A stretch of 64,000 nucleotides of DNA from the NCBI GenBank assembly GCA_913060505.1, contig CAJXRQ010000006.1, forward strand, positions 58,750-122,749, written 5' to 3'. Position 1 is the stretch's first letter, and the number at the start of each line of letters is the position of its first letter. The stretch is from an uncultured Desulfovibrio sp. (GTDB taxonomy: Bacteria > Desulfobacterota > Desulfovibrionia > Desulfovibrionales > Desulfovibrionaceae). The translations under genes and the position numbers were made by a program. Below, in pieces: positions 1-8,854 of the stretch. The notes beneath the pieces were generated by a model, which worked only from the letters and a program-made list of their open reading frames with translations, had not been told where the DNA came from and ran no database searches.

Positions 1-585
1 GATAAATACGTACTGTATGGTTCTAGCGCTTCGATTGACCTTATTCATGTTCGCTCGAATCTTTTTCACATGCTCTAAACCTATCTCCCGCATGGGGATT
101 TCTTTGACGACCGGCTCAATCCAAACGTTTACATGCTGTTCGGTCTTCTTCACCGTTTCGGGCTTATTCGCCTGCTTAATCTCTGGCAGATAGTGGCGAT
201 TAAAATAGTCAGAAAAAGAAATACTTAACCGCTTTTGCCTTCGCTGTTTGGTCGCTTCGGCAATCCTTTCTTGCTCTGCTTCTTCTCGCAACTCAGCGAG
301 AGTACAAGGCCCGTCACCGGATTTTTGATTTTGCCTAATTTTCGCGTAAAGGTCTGCCGCCTCTTGAGGAGAATGGCCTTCGGTATGCCATCCAACCCCC
401 TCTGTAATCGTCCTTTTTTTTCTTGAGCCGTCTTTGCCTTCCTTCCACCACCAATAATTTAGGACGTAATAACGGTCTAAATGTATGGCATCCATTTTCC
501 GACTGCCATGCTCACGGTACTTAACACCTAGATAGTACCCATCGCCGTCCCGTTTGGCCCGTTGAGCCTTGTGCCACTTAGCCAT
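1..585 (-). CDS. Tyrosine-type site-specific integrase, N-terminal part (runs off the window)
   Basis: An open frame of 195 codons runs without a stop from ATG at 585 to the left edge of the window, so the C-terminal catalytic domain with the tyrosine is not visible. The start reads MAKWHKAQRAKRDGDG, followed by a basic segment with GVKYREHG. This resembles the N-terminal region of Desulfovibrio phage-type integrases. A Lys/Arg/Glu-rich linker at about residues 95-125 leads into a segment like a SAM-like core-binding domain (FSDYFNRHYLPEIKQ, then VNVWIEPVVKEIPMREIG). The gene points away from the att-like tRNA fragment at 756-783, which is the usual integrase-att arrangement. Family assignment is by resemblance, not by catalytic residues. 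Confidence 0.75.
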   Translation of the reverse strand, partial: MAKWHKAQRAKRDGDGYYLGVKYREHGSRKMDAIHLDRYYVLNYWWWKEGKDGSRKKRTITEGVGWHTEGHSPQEAADLYAKIRQNQKSGDGPCTLAELREEAEQERIAEATKQRRQKRLSISFSDYFNRHYLPEIKQANKPETVKKTEQHVNVWIEPVVKEIPMREIGLEHVKKIRANMNKVNRSARTIQYVFI

Positions 586-755
586 AAACCTTGCCTCGCT
601 TTCTATTTTGTACAAGGATAGTACAAGGATTTTTGATTACCACAAGTTGAAAATCGTGAAAGAGAATGAAATTTTTATACCATTTTATACAATATAATTC
701 AATAGATCGAAGACAACTTGGGCAAACAAATGAAAGCAGGTGAAACGATAACAAA

Positions 756-783
756 GGGAGTTCAAATCTCTTCGTCTCCACCA
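756..783 (+). other. Displaced 3' end of a tRNA or tmRNA gene, probable attachment site
   Basis: A T-arm can be drawn (GGGAG, loop TTCAAAT, CTCTT), followed by CGTCTCC, a discriminator A and an encoded CCA ending at 783. The 5' sequence does not fold into the rest of a tRNA, so this is only the 3' fragment. It lies about 170 bp upstream of the integrase start and is followed at once by a terminator, as expected for the distal att copy of an element inserted in a tRNA or tmRNA gene. The intact gene should lie to the left, outside the window. Confidence 0.6.
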
Positions 784-788
784 AAAAG

Positions 789-834
789 AACAACAAAAGC
801 CCACGACATTTTTCCGTCATGGGCTTTTGTTGTT
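789..834. terminator. Long inverted repeat, terminator of the RNA gene used as att site
   Basis: A 15-bp perfect stem (AACAACAAAAGCCCA with its complement) surrounds a 16-nt loop. It starts 5 bases after the CCA end of the tRNA-like fragment, so it is probably the original terminator of that RNA gene. From about 835 to 1299 I see no credible gene, only AT-rich DNA and the hydA upstream region. Confidence 0.7.
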
Positions 835-1299
835 TCCACTCCACTTTCTTCTCCAAACAATAAGCACAAATTATATAATCCACCAGCCAAAAATGAATAT
901 CCATTGGCACATTACCTTCTCCGCTGCTTGAATTAATCCAGACAATTGAACCATGATATTTTCTCAACTCCCCTCTTTGGTAGATTGGGGACTGCAAATG
1001 AAATTTGAATAGCCTAATCTGTCTTTTTTTCACAATTTTCTGTCTTTTAAGTGATCTAATCTCCATCTTCCATTTTTCGCTAAGTAGCGGACTTTTTCCG
1101 CGGAACGCCTTGACACAACTACTAATCACAAACTAGTATCCTTAAAGTGTTACCATTCTTATTTTCGTGCGAATTAGGCTGAAATTGAACTGATTGGCCG
1201 TAAGTCAGGAATGGTATCCATTGTCAGGATACACACAAAGTCATACCGGCGGTGGCTCCGGTGGGCTTGTCTTCAATCCACCCCAAAAAGGAGGGAATC

Positions 1300-2559
1300 A
1301 TGAAACAGATTGAAGGTGTGATGTACCAAACCAGCGCACCCAAAGGTAAAGACCCGGACAAATTGTTTTTCGTCCAGGTGGATGCCGACAAGTGCGAAGG
1401 CTGCGGCTCCTGTGAGGAGGTCTGTGCGACAGGGGCCATTCAGTCCATTAACGACGATGATATCCATCAGGTAGTTGATCCGGCTGCTTGCATGAACTGT
1501 GGTCAGTGTTTGGTAAACTGTCCGTATGGTGCCATCTACGAGGGAGTTTCCTACGTGGATGAAATTCTTGAAAAATTGAAAGATCCCAACACTATTGTCG
1601 TTTCCATGCCGGCACCGGCCGTACGCTACGGGCTGGGGGAATGTTTCGGAGCTCCCACCGGCACGTATGTTGGTGGAAAAATGCACACGGCACTGCGCAA
1701 GCTCGGTTTCGACTACATTTGGGACAACGAATTCTCGGCTGACGTGACTATTATGGAAGAGGGAACCGAACTCATCCAGCGCGTCAATGAACAGGGCAAG
1801 AAAGACGCTCGTCCGTTACCGCAATTCACTTCCTGCTGCCCGGGCTGGGTCAAATTCGCGGAAACGTTCTATCCGGACCTTATGCCCAACCTGTCGAGCT
1901 GCAAATCGCCCATCGGCATGCTTGGTCCCCTGACCAAGACTTACGGTGCGCAGGAAACCAAGATTCCGGGCAAAAAGATCTACAGCGTATCGATCATGCC
2001 TTGCATCGCCAAGAAGTACGAAGGCATGCGCCCCGAGTTGGACGATAGCGGCTTCCGCGATATCGACGCGACCATCAACACTCGCGAGCTGGCTTATATG
2101 ATCAAGCAAGCCGGTATCAACTTCAACAGCCTGCCGGACCAGAGGCCTGACCCAGTGCTGGGCGATTCCACTGGTGCGGCAACGATCTTCGGCAACAGCG
2201 GTGGTGTCATGGAAGCGGCACTGCGGCTTGCTTACGAAGTGCTTTCCGGCCAGAGGCTCGACAATCCGGACATCAAGGTCGTCCGCACCCACGAAGGCAT
2301 CAACACTGCCGACGTCAAGGTTCCCGGATTCGGAACGGTCAAGGTGGCTGTGGCCAGTGGTTTGGACAATGCGGCCAAGCTTTGCGACGAAGTTCGCGCA
2401 GGCAAATCGCCCTACCACTTCATCGAGGTCATGACTTGTCCCGGCGGTTGCGTAAACGGCGGCGGACAGCCCCTGGATCCGGAAATCAGGGCATCGCTGT
2501 TCAGAAGCACCGTTGCTCAGATCAACAAGCGTTTCCGGGCGCGCAAGGCCTCAGCGTAA
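1300..2559 (+). CDS. hydA: Periplasmic [FeFe] hydrogenase, large catalytic subunit
   Basis: Catalyses reversible H2 oxidation. The protein has 419 residues, close to the 421 of the Desulfovibrio enzyme. An N-terminal 2x[4Fe-4S] ferredoxin domain carries CEGCGSCEEVC (C32-C42) and CMNCGQCLVNC (about residues 63-73). The H-cluster domain has all three signatures: TSCCPGW, MPCIAKKYE and EVMTCPGGCVNGGGQP. ATG 1300 is chosen because AAGGAGG lies 5-11 bases upstream; the longer frame from 1252 adds an unrelated 16 residues. The large subunit has no signal peptide and is expected to be exported together with the Tat-tagged small subunit that follows 13 bases later. Confidence 0.97.
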   Translation: MKQIEGVMYQTSAPKGKDPDKLFFVQVDADKCEGCGSCEEVCATGAIQSINDDDIHQVVDPAACMNCGQCLVNCPYGAIYEGVSYVDEILEKLKDPNTIVVSMPAPAVRYGLGECFGAPTGTYVGGKMHTALRKLGFDYIWDNEFSADVTIMEEGTELIQRVNEQGKKDARPLPQFTSCCPGWVKFAETFYPDLMPNLSSCKSPIGMLGPLTKTYGAQETKIPGKKIYSVSIMPCIAKKYEGMRPELDDSGFRDIDATINTRELAYMIKQAGINFNSLPDQRPDPVLGDSTGAATIFGNSGGVMEAALRLAYEVLSGQRLDNPDIKVVRTHEGINTADVKVPGFGTVKVAVASGLDNAAKLCDEVRAGKSPYHFIEVMTCPGGCVNGGGQPLDPEIRASLFRSTVAQINKRFRARKASA

Positions 2560-2572
2560 GGAGGACCGAACC

Positions 2573-2905
2573 ATGAAAATGAATAGACGCGGTTTCATGA
2601 AAGCCTGCGGTGTCATGGCCGGGTATGCCGTGCTCGGTGTCAACCTGACCAAGGAAGCTGTTGCCAGCGCCATGGATTTTGTCGCCATGCGCCAAAAATC
2701 CGTATATAACGCTGACGCCAAGCTCTACAAGTTCAGGAAGTCTCAGGACAACCCCATGATCAAAAAGATCTACGATCCGAAAAAGGGATTCCTGCACGAC
2801 GGCCCCTGCGGACACAAGTCCCACCATCTGCTGCACACGCATTACATTGATCGCAGCGCACACTTGCAGGCTCTCAAGAAAAAAGGCCTCAAGTTCAAGA
2901 TCTAA
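2573..2905 (+). CDS. hydB: Periplasmic [FeFe] hydrogenase, small subunit with Tat signal
   Basis: A protein of 110 residues. The N-terminus has a twin-arginine motif (NRRGFMKACG) followed by a short hydrophobic stretch, so it carries the Tat export signal for the HydAB dimer. The rest matches the small HydB/HydS domain that wraps around the large subunit in Desulfovibrio. The start at 2573 follows an AAGGAGGA site that overlaps the hydA stop codon, so the two genes are translationally linked. The gene is full length with nothing broken. Confidence 0.95.
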   Translation: MKMNRRGFMKACGVMAGYAVLGVNLTKEAVASAMDFVAMRQKSVYNADAKLYKFRKSQDNPMIKKIYDPKKGFLHDGPCGHKSHHLLHTHYIDRSAHLQALKKKGLKFKI

Positions 2906-3099
2906 CGCTTAACAGCATCGACCTGCGGTGAGGATTATTCTGATCCTAGGGCCGAATGCTTCTCCCCTTCTCCCATACAATTTCTCTCTGCATTCATCTT
3001 TGCGCAATATCAAGAATGAGTATTACTTTTATTTAAATATTATCTATTTTATGTAACTATTTCTTGATTCGTGCCATTTTTTCACGTAAAAATTGACGC

Positions 3100-3215
3100 A
3101 TAGAACACCTCCCACCGGAGTAGTTCGCCTGCGGAAAGGGTCTCCCTGACTCCCAGGGTGGAACCACCCCGGTCCATCTATCAAATGGGCGAGGCCGGGA
3201 GGCGTGGTTTCCCTC
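3100..3215 (+). ncRNA. Structured leader RNA, candidate riboswitch (possibly Moco-type)
   Basis: The 385 bases between hydB and the next gene hold a compact foldable element. A closing helix pairs CCTCCC (3108-3113) with GGGAGG (3197-3202). Inside it are the hairpin GGGTGG-AA-CCACCC (about 3147-3160) and a small AGGG/CCCT hairpin. The order of conserved-looking pieces (CTCC, CTGACT, GGAACCAC, ATGGGCGA, GGAGGCG) reminds me of the molybdenum-cofactor RNA motif, but I recall that consensus only roughly. A further hairpin CAAAGAG/CTCTTTG (about 3228-3257) before a T-rich stretch could be its expression platform. The element sits 77 bases before the TM1266-like gene. Confidence 0.4.
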
Positions 3216-3291
3216 CTTTTCCATCGCCAAAGAGTTCGATAGGGGCCGGGCTCTTTGTTTCCGGCATAAGCCACACAACGAGGAAATATCG

Positions 3292-3534
3292 ATGCAGAAA
3301 CGACTCGGTATCATTGGCATCATCATCAAGGATCGCAACAAGGCGGCTGCCACAGTCAACGCTATTCTCAGCGAATACGGAGAAATGATTGTCGGTCGCA
3401 TGGGGCTTCCGTTCAGGGATCGAGGTCTGAGCATCATCGACCTGATTATTGAAGCCAACACCGACGAGGTGGGTGCATTGACCGGCAAACTCGGCATGCT
3501 CGAAGGAGTCCAGGTCAAATCGCTGTTGGTCTGA
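3292..3534 (+). CDS. TM1266-type iron-only hydrogenase system small regulator
   Basis: An 80-residue ACT-like protein (KRLGIIGIIIKDR, then IVGRMGLPFRDRGLSIIDLIIEA, then GKLGMLEGVQVKS). This family is commonly encoded next to [FeFe]-hydrogenase maturation genes and is annotated as an iron-only hydrogenase system regulator; its ligand is not established. The pattern is that of NikR/ACT ligand-binding halves without a DNA-binding domain. GAGGAA precedes the ATG. It is the first gene after the structured leader and is followed by the aspartase-like gene and hydF, suggesting one maturation operon. Confidence 0.85.
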   Translation: MQKRLGIIGIIIKDRNKAAATVNAILSEYGEMIVGRMGLPFRDRGLSIIDLIIEANTDEVGALTGKLGMLEGVQVKSLLV

Positions 3535-3572
3535 TTTCGATCCCGAAACATTCATGCGATCCGAGGACGGAT

Positions 3573-5009
3573 ATGCAATCTGCAAAAGCAGCTGAAACCC
3601 GGCAGGAACATGACGGGCTGGGCACGCTTGACGTGCCTGCGGAAGCATACTGGGGCATCCACACCATGCGGGCCGTGCGGAATTTTCCCTTCTCAGGATA
3701 CAGGTTGCACCCGGCGTTCATCAGAGCCTTCGCTCAGGTGAAACAGGCCTGTGCACGGACCAATGCATTTCTCGGTTTCATGCCCGAAGAACGCGCACAG
3801 GCCATCATGGATGCCTGCGCCGAAATAGCGGAAGGAAAACTTGCCGACCAAATCGTGGTCGATCCGTTTCAGGGTGGTGCCGGAACCTCGACCAACATGA
3901 ATTTCAACGAGGTCATTGCCGGACGTGCCGCAGAACTCTTGAGCGGCGATAGGGGGGACCGTTTTCTGGTTCACCCTATCCGCGACGTCAACATGCATCA
4001 ATCCACCAACGACGTATATCCTACGGCGTTGCGTGTAGCCGTTCTCTTTGAACTGGAGCAACTTGAACAGGCCATATCGCGCTTGCAGGAGGCTCTTCAG
4101 GAACGGGAACAGGCCTTCCGCGAAGTGGTCAAGGTGGCCCGCACCGAATTGACCGACGCCGTACCCATGACTCTTGATATGACTTTCGGCGCCTTTGCCG
4201 ATGCCGTTGCCCGGGACAGATGGCGAATCTTCAAATGCCGGGAACGGCTCAAGCGGGTCAATCTCGGAGGTACGGCAATCGGAACCGGGCTGGGTGCTCC
4301 ACGGGACTATGTCCTCTCCGTGGCCGGCAATTTGGCGGCCATCACGGGCTTGCCTGTCTCCCGAGCCGAAAATCTGGTTGAAGCCACCCAGAACATGGAC
4401 GTTTTCGTGGAAGTCTCCGGCATGCTCAAGGCATGCGCGACCAACCTGATGAAAATAGCCTCGGACTTGCGGCTTCTCTCTTGCGGACCTGATACAGGAC
4501 TTGGAGAAATCACCCTTCCGCCACTCCAGGCAGGTTCTTCCATCATGGCAGGAAAAATCAATCCGGTCATGCCGGAAGCGGTGACACAGGCGGCCATTCG
4601 CGTCATGTCCAACGATCAGGCGGTGACGCTTGCAGCCTCAATGGGGCAACTGGAACTCAACCACCTCCTGCCGCTCATAGCCCATGCCATGCCGGAATCA
4701 CTGGATCTACTCACCGCGGCTTGCCGGGGATTGTCCGAACATTGTGTTCCCGGCATCAGGGCCAACAAAAAACGCTGTGCCGAGCATGTGGAGCAAAGCA
4801 AGGCATTGGCAACGGTGCTGGTTCCCGCTTTGGGCTATGATCACGTGGAAAATCTGGTTGTCGAAGCCAAAGCCTCGGGCCGGTCAATACGCCAACAGGC
4901 TGTCAGCATGGGGGTTGCCTCTCCCGAGGCTGTAGAGCGGATGCTTTCCCCTCGCCAGTTGTGCAAGCTGGGTTTTACGCCCGGAGAATTCAAGGAATTG
5001 CAAAAATGA
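3573..5009 (+). CDS. aspA: Aspartate ammonia-lyase (fumarase/aspartase superfamily)
   Basis: A protein of 478 residues, the normal length for class II fumarase/aspartase enzymes, which split aspartate into fumarate and ammonia. The superfamily signature GSSIMAGKINPV is intact at about residue 319, and TSTNMNFNEV and HQSTNDVYPTALR mark the other two conserved active-site regions. The position between a TM1266-type gene and hydF is a recurrent arrangement in [FeFe]-hydrogenase maturation loci, where aspartase is thought to serve cofactor assembly or its nitrogen supply. That role is inference from context. Fumarase activity is less likely but cannot be excluded from motifs alone. Confidence 0.88.
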   Translation: MQSAKAAETRQEHDGLGTLDVPAEAYWGIHTMRAVRNFPFSGYRLHPAFIRAFAQVKQACARTNAFLGFMPEERAQAIMDACAEIAEGKLADQIVVDPFQGGAGTSTNMNFNEVIAGRAAELLSGDRGDRFLVHPIRDVNMHQSTNDVYPTALRVAVLFELEQLEQAISRLQEALQEREQAFREVVKVARTELTDAVPMTLDMTFGAFADAVARDRWRIFKCRERLKRVNLGGTAIGTGLGAPRDYVLSVAGNLAAITGLPVSRAENLVEATQNMDVFVEVSGMLKACATNLMKIASDLRLLSCGPDTGLGEITLPPLQAGSSIMAGKINPVMPEAVTQAAIRVMSNDQAVTLAASMGQLELNHLLPLIAHAMPESLDLLTAACRGLSEHCVPGIRANKKRCAEHVEQSKALATVLVPALGYDHVENLVVEAKASGRSIRQQAVSMGVASPEAVERMLSPRQLCKLGFTPGEFKELQK

Positions 5010-5039
5010 GTATACAGACCCGATTCGCACGGAGGAAGC

Positions 5040-6272
5040 ATGTCCGGTAAAGCACCACGCGGTATCAGGCTTGTCATTGCCCTTGCAGGACGGCGCAATG
5101 CCGGAAAATCTTCCCTGATCAACGCCATCACGGGACAGGAAACCGCCATTGTTTCGGACACACCCGGCACCACCACGGACCCGGTCGCCAAGCACTACGA
5201 ATTGCTTCCGTTGGGGCCGGTAACATTTTACGACACGGCCGGGCTGGATGATGAAGGCGAGTTGGGGGAACTGCGCGTCAAGGCGACCCGCAAAATCCTC
5301 TATCGTTGCGATGTCGCAGTCATCGTTCTTGGCGAGGAAGGATTTACTGACCACGAGCGCGGGCTTCTTGAAACCGTCCGGGAATTGAAAGTCCCGTATA
5401 TTCTCGTCTGGAACAAGTCGGATTTGCGCCCCTGCGGCAGGAACGAAACCTTTCAGATCGGCAACGAAACGATTTCCTGTCTGAATGTTTCTGCACAGAA
5501 CGGAACTAACGTCAATGAACTGAAACAATCGATCATCAACTCGGCTCCACCCGAATATCGACAGGAGCGGCTGATCGTGGGCGACCTGATCAACGAAGGC
5601 GACTTCGTCGTCTGTGTTGTGCCCATAGACTTGGCTGCGCCCAAGGGGCGGCTTATTCTCCCTCAGGTTCAAGTGCTTCGGGAAATTCTGGACTGTGACG
5701 CTGTTGGGATCACAGTCAAGGAACGGGAAATTCAAGCCGTGTTGGAAGGATTCAACCGCAAACCGGCTCTCGTCGTCACGGATTCCCAAGTGGTCATGAG
5801 TGTGGCTGGCGATGTGCCCGACGAAATTCCCCTGACAACATTCTCCACGCTGTTCGCCCGATACAAGGGAGACCTGCCCCGGCTTGTTCGGGGAGCAGCA
5901 GCCATTGACGAACTGCAGGACGGCGACAACGTGCTCATCGGCGAAGCCTGTTCGCATCACAACGTGGCCGACGATATCGGTCGGGTCAAAATCCCGCGTT
6001 GGATGAGCAGATACACAGGCCGGGACCTGAACTTTGAGGTCTACTCCGGCCACGATTTCCCTGAGGACATGGAACGGTTCAATCTAGTGGTTCACTGCGG
6101 AGCCTGCATGCTCAATCGTACCGAAATGCTCAGGCGCATTGCCGAATGTGGACGGCGAGACATCCCGGTCACCAATTACGGCATCGCCATTTCCAAACTT
6201 CAGGGAGTTTTGCCGCGGGTTTTACGGCCTTTTGGTTTGGAACAGTCTTTGGCGATACACGGAGCCTTCTAA
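5040..6272 (+). CDS. hydF: [FeFe] hydrogenase H-cluster maturation GTPase HydF
   Basis: HydF is the scaffold on which the 2Fe subcluster is completed before transfer to HydA. The 410 residues begin with an Era-like GTPase domain: P-loop GRRNAGKSS at about residue 17, DTPGTT switch I, DTAG, and NKSD as the G4 motif. A dimerisation domain follows, then the C-terminal [4Fe-4S] site with ACSHH near residue 304 and HCGAC near residue 351, the expected CxH...HCxxC pattern. The start follows ACGGAGG. Canonical hydE and hydG are not in this window, so the other maturases must lie elsewhere. Confidence 0.96.
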   Translation: MSGKAPRGIRLVIALAGRRNAGKSSLINAITGQETAIVSDTPGTTTDPVAKHYELLPLGPVTFYDTAGLDDEGELGELRVKATRKILYRCDVAVIVLGEEGFTDHERGLLETVRELKVPYILVWNKSDLRPCGRNETFQIGNETISCLNVSAQNGTNVNELKQSIINSAPPEYRQERLIVGDLINEGDFVVCVVPIDLAAPKGRLILPQVQVLREILDCDAVGITVKEREIQAVLEGFNRKPALVVTDSQVVMSVAGDVPDEIPLTTFSTLFARYKGDLPRLVRGAAAIDELQDGDNVLIGEACSHHNVADDIGRVKIPRWMSRYTGRDLNFEVYSGHDFPEDMERFNLVVHCGACMLNRTEMLRRIAECGRRDIPVTNYGIAISKLQGVLPRVLRPFGLEQSLAIHGAF

Positions 6273-6294
6273 AAAGGTCCAAAATTTTTCTTTC

Positions 6295-6338
6295 AGAACA
6301 GTGCCCCTTACTGCATACGCAGGAAGGGGCACTGTTCT
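6295..6338. terminator. Terminator between convergent hydF and hypE
   Basis: A 15-bp perfect stem (AGAACAGTGCCCCTT and its complement) around a 14-nt loop lies in the 185-bp gap between convergent hydF and hypE. It can stop transcription from either side. Confidence 0.75.
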
Positions 6339-6457
6339 TAGCGTGACAAAACAAACGTGAGCATACGCTCTTTCAATGTATGGAAAAAAGAAAAGAACTG
6401 TTCCTTGCAAGCAAAAAAAGCTTTCCATTCCCCTAAGAAAACAATTCCCTTCAGAGG

Positions 6458-7462
6458 TTAACAAATCCTTGGCAACTGTTCGCCTTCCAACATGCCAAGC
6501 AGCCGCTTGCCGCCAAGCCGCGTAACCAACACAACCTTGCCCGGATTGGCATCAGTCATGGTCCCGATACGACAGGCATCCTTGCCCAGAGGGTCGGCGC
6601 GCATGATTTCAAGCGCCCGGTCAACATCCGCCGCAGGCAACACGCAGAGGAATTTCCCTTCATTGGCCAGATAGAGCGGGTCCAGACCAAGCAGGGAACA
6701 CCCGCCGCGGACCTCGTCTTTTACCGGCAAGGCGTCTTCCTCCAACTCGCAACAAACATTGGAGCTGACGGTGATTTCATTAAGGGTCGTGGCCAGTCCT
6801 CCACGGGTGGGGTCCCGTAAAACATGCACGTCCGGCAGTTCCTGAACCAGCCTGACCAGTAGATGATTGAGCGCGGCCGAGTCCGACTCGACCCGAGCCT
6901 CGAAATCCAGCCCTTCACGAGTTCCCAAAACGGTCAGACCGTGATCGCCAATGGTCCCGGAAACAAGCACGGCATCCCCCGGCCGGGCCCTATCGCCACC
7001 GGGAGCAGGATCAACAAGCACTTCACCAACTCCGGTGGTATTGATGAAAATCTTATCCGCTGCACCTCTGGGAACCACCTTGGTGTCACCGGAAACAACA
7101 TGAACCCCGGCATTTCGGGCAGCCTCGCCCATGGCAGCGACAATCCGCTCCAGATCGTCCATGGGCAAGCCTTCTTCAATAATATACCCACAGGTTATAT
7201 AGCGGGGCATTGCACCCATCATGGCCACGTCATTGACTGTGCCATGCACGGCCAATGAACCGATGTTGCCGCCCGGAAAAAATATGGGATCCACGGTAAA
7301 GGAATCCGTGGACATGGCTGTTTTTCCGGACAGGGAGAACACGGCCGCGTCATTGAGCCGGTCGAGTTCATCATTGCCCAGGTATTTCAGAAACAGCTCG
7401 GAAACAAGACGCTGTGAAGCGCGTCCGCCACTACCGTAATCCAGAAGAACTTTTTCAGACAT
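6458..7462 (-). CDS. hypE: Hydrogenase expression/formation protein HypE
   Basis: HypE dehydrates the carbamoyl group received from HypF to a thiocyanate on its C-terminal cysteine, the source of cyanide ligands for the [NiFe] active site. The protein has 334 residues. It begins MSEKVLLDYGSGGRASQ, the PurM-like N-terminus, and ends in the hallmark PRIC with the cysteine as last residue. ATG 7462 is preferred over the long upstream frame because it matches the family N-terminus and starts 4 bases after the hypD stop. It is the last gene of the eight-gene operon. hypF, hypA and hypB are not in the window. Confidence 0.95.
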   Translation of the reverse strand: MSEKVLLDYGSGGRASQRLVSELFLKYLGNDELDRLNDAAVFSLSGKTAMSTDSFTVDPIFFPGGNIGSLAVHGTVNDVAMMGAMPRYITCGYIIEEGLPMDDLERIVAAMGEAARNAGVHVVSGDTKVVPRGAADKIFINTTGVGEVLVDPAPGGDRARPGDAVLVSGTIGDHGLTVLGTREGLDFEARVESDSAALNHLLVRLVQELPDVHVLRDPTRGGLATTLNEITVSSNVCCELEEDALPVKDEVRGGCSLLGLDPLYLANEGKFLCVLPAADVDRALEIMRADPLGKDACRIGTMTDANPGKVVLVTRLGGKRLLGMLEGEQLPRIC

Positions 7463-7466
7463 ATGT

Positions 7467-8561
7467 TCAATCCAATTTGTATTTGTAATAGGCCGCGCAA
7501 CTGCCTTCGGTGGAAACCATGCACGGGCCGACAGGATTTGCCGGCGTACAAGCCTTGCCGAAAAGCGGGCATTGATCGGGCTGCAAAACGCCCTTGAGGA
7601 TATCCCCACACTTGCAGCCAGGAAGGGCCGGTCCCTCTTCAATGACAATGCCAAATTCTTTTTTGGCGTCGAACCCGGCCCACTCATCGCAAATTTCCAA
7701 CCCAGAGCCGGGAATCAATCCCAAACCGCGCCATAAGGCGTCACAAGGTTCGAAAACTTCATACATGACGTCCATGGCTTTCCGATTGCCGGAATCACTG
7801 ACAATGCGAGTGTAATCATTGCCCACCTGCGCCCCGCCATGGTTTCGCCATTCCACCATTTTCAGCAGAGACTGCAGGATATCCAGCGGCTCAAATCCCG
7901 TGACAACGGCAGACTTGCCATACGTTGCCGGAATGAATCGGTACGGTTCCACCCCGATGACGGCCGAGACATGCCCGGGCAACAAAAAGCCATCCAGGGT
8001 GATGGCCTGATCAGCCAGCAACGTATCCAACGCTGTCGGTACGGTTTTATGAAAACAGAGAATCCGCAAATTGCGGATGTCCTGCTCCCGGGCCATCTTC
8101 ATGGTTCCAGCAATGGTTGGAGCTGTGGTCTCGAACCCCACTCCGATGAATACCACCAGATTGTCGGGATTCTCCCGGGCCAGCTTGAGTGTATCAAAGG
8201 GAGAATACACCACCTTGACTCGCGCCCCGTCAGCCACTGCCTTTTTCAGGTTACGCCCCTTCTCGCCGGGCACACGCATGAGATCGCCAAAAGTAGCGAG
8301 AATGACGCCATCCCTGCCTGCCAAGTCCAAAAAGGCGTTGACCTCGGACTCATGCGTCACACACACCGGGCATCCCGGTCCGCTCAGATGAATGATTTTC
8401 TCGGGCAGGAGTGAACGCAAACCGCTTTGAAAAATCGCCACGGTATGCGTTCCACAAACCTCCATGAAACGAAACTCACTGTCCAGCGAGGCATTCAGCT
8501 TGTCGAGCAGCTGCCTACACAATTTCGGATCGTGAAATCGATCCAGAAGTTCAAAGCTCAT
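7467..8561 (-). CDS. hypD: Hydrogenase formation protein HypD
   Basis: HypD is the iron-sulfur scaffold that, with HypC, carries the Fe(CN)2CO unit of [NiFe] hydrogenases. The 364 residues contain the conserved cysteines in MEVCGTHT, SGPGCPVCVTH and the C-terminal GCKCGDILKG followed by CPLFGKAC and GPCMVSTEG. Start 8561 (MSFELLDRF) gives the usual length and lies 4 bases after the hypC stop. No defect is visible, so the Fe(CN)2CO assembly branch of this operon looks functional. Confidence 0.95.
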   Translation of the reverse strand: MSFELLDRFHDPKLCRQLLDKLNASLDSEFRFMEVCGTHTVAIFQSGLRSLLPEKIIHLSGPGCPVCVTHESEVNAFLDLAGRDGVILATFGDLMRVPGEKGRNLKKAVADGARVKVVYSPFDTLKLARENPDNLVVFIGVGFETTAPTIAGTMKMAREQDIRNLRILCFHKTVPTALDTLLADQAITLDGFLLPGHVSAVIGVEPYRFIPATYGKSAVVTGFEPLDILQSLLKMVEWRNHGGAQVGNDYTRIVSDSGNRKAMDVMYEVFEPCDALWRGLGLIPGSGLEICDEWAGFDAKKEFGIVIEEGPALPGCKCGDILKGVLQPDQCPLFGKACTPANPVGPCMVSTEGSCAAYYKYKLD

Positions 8562-8565
8562 GCAA

Positions 8566-8814
8566 TCAGCCCTCGACACCCGAGGGCACGCTACATTCAA
8601 CAATTTCGCCGAGGCTTTTCAAGCTCTCTTCGGCCTGCTCGCGGTCCAGAACACGCAAGGCAAATCCGGCATGGATGATCAGGAAATCCCCCAGCTTCGG
8701 AGCTTCCGGCAAGAGCATGGTGGAAGCCTTTATTGTGGTTTGACCCCGGTCCACCCGGCAGGTGGCCATTTCTCCCTGAATATCAAGCACCTCTGCGGGA
8801 ACGGCAAGACACAT
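8566..8814 (-). CDS. hypC: Hydrogenase assembly chaperone HypC
   Basis: An 82-residue chaperone starting MCLAVPAEVLDI. The invariant Cys2 that binds the iron-cyanide unit is present. HypC partners HypD and also binds the hydrogenase large-subunit precursor. Here the only large-subunit-like protein nearby is the atypical one at 13224-14903, which makes it the likely client. The start at 8814 gives the exact family N-terminus; the longer frame from 8925 is not supported. Confidence 0.94.
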   Translation of the reverse strand: MCLAVPAEVLDIQGEMATCRVDRGQTTIKASTMLLPEAPKLGDFLIIHAGFALRVLDREQAEESLKSLGEIVECSVPSGVEG

Positions 8815-8854
8815 AATGAACTCCCTTGGTGCGGCGTATGGCCGCAAATGTTGA

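Noticed and set aside
578..1129. 183-residue minus-strand frame before hydA
   Set aside because: It runs across the terminator, the tRNA-like end and the integrase start, has no ribosome site and a composition unlike real proteins.
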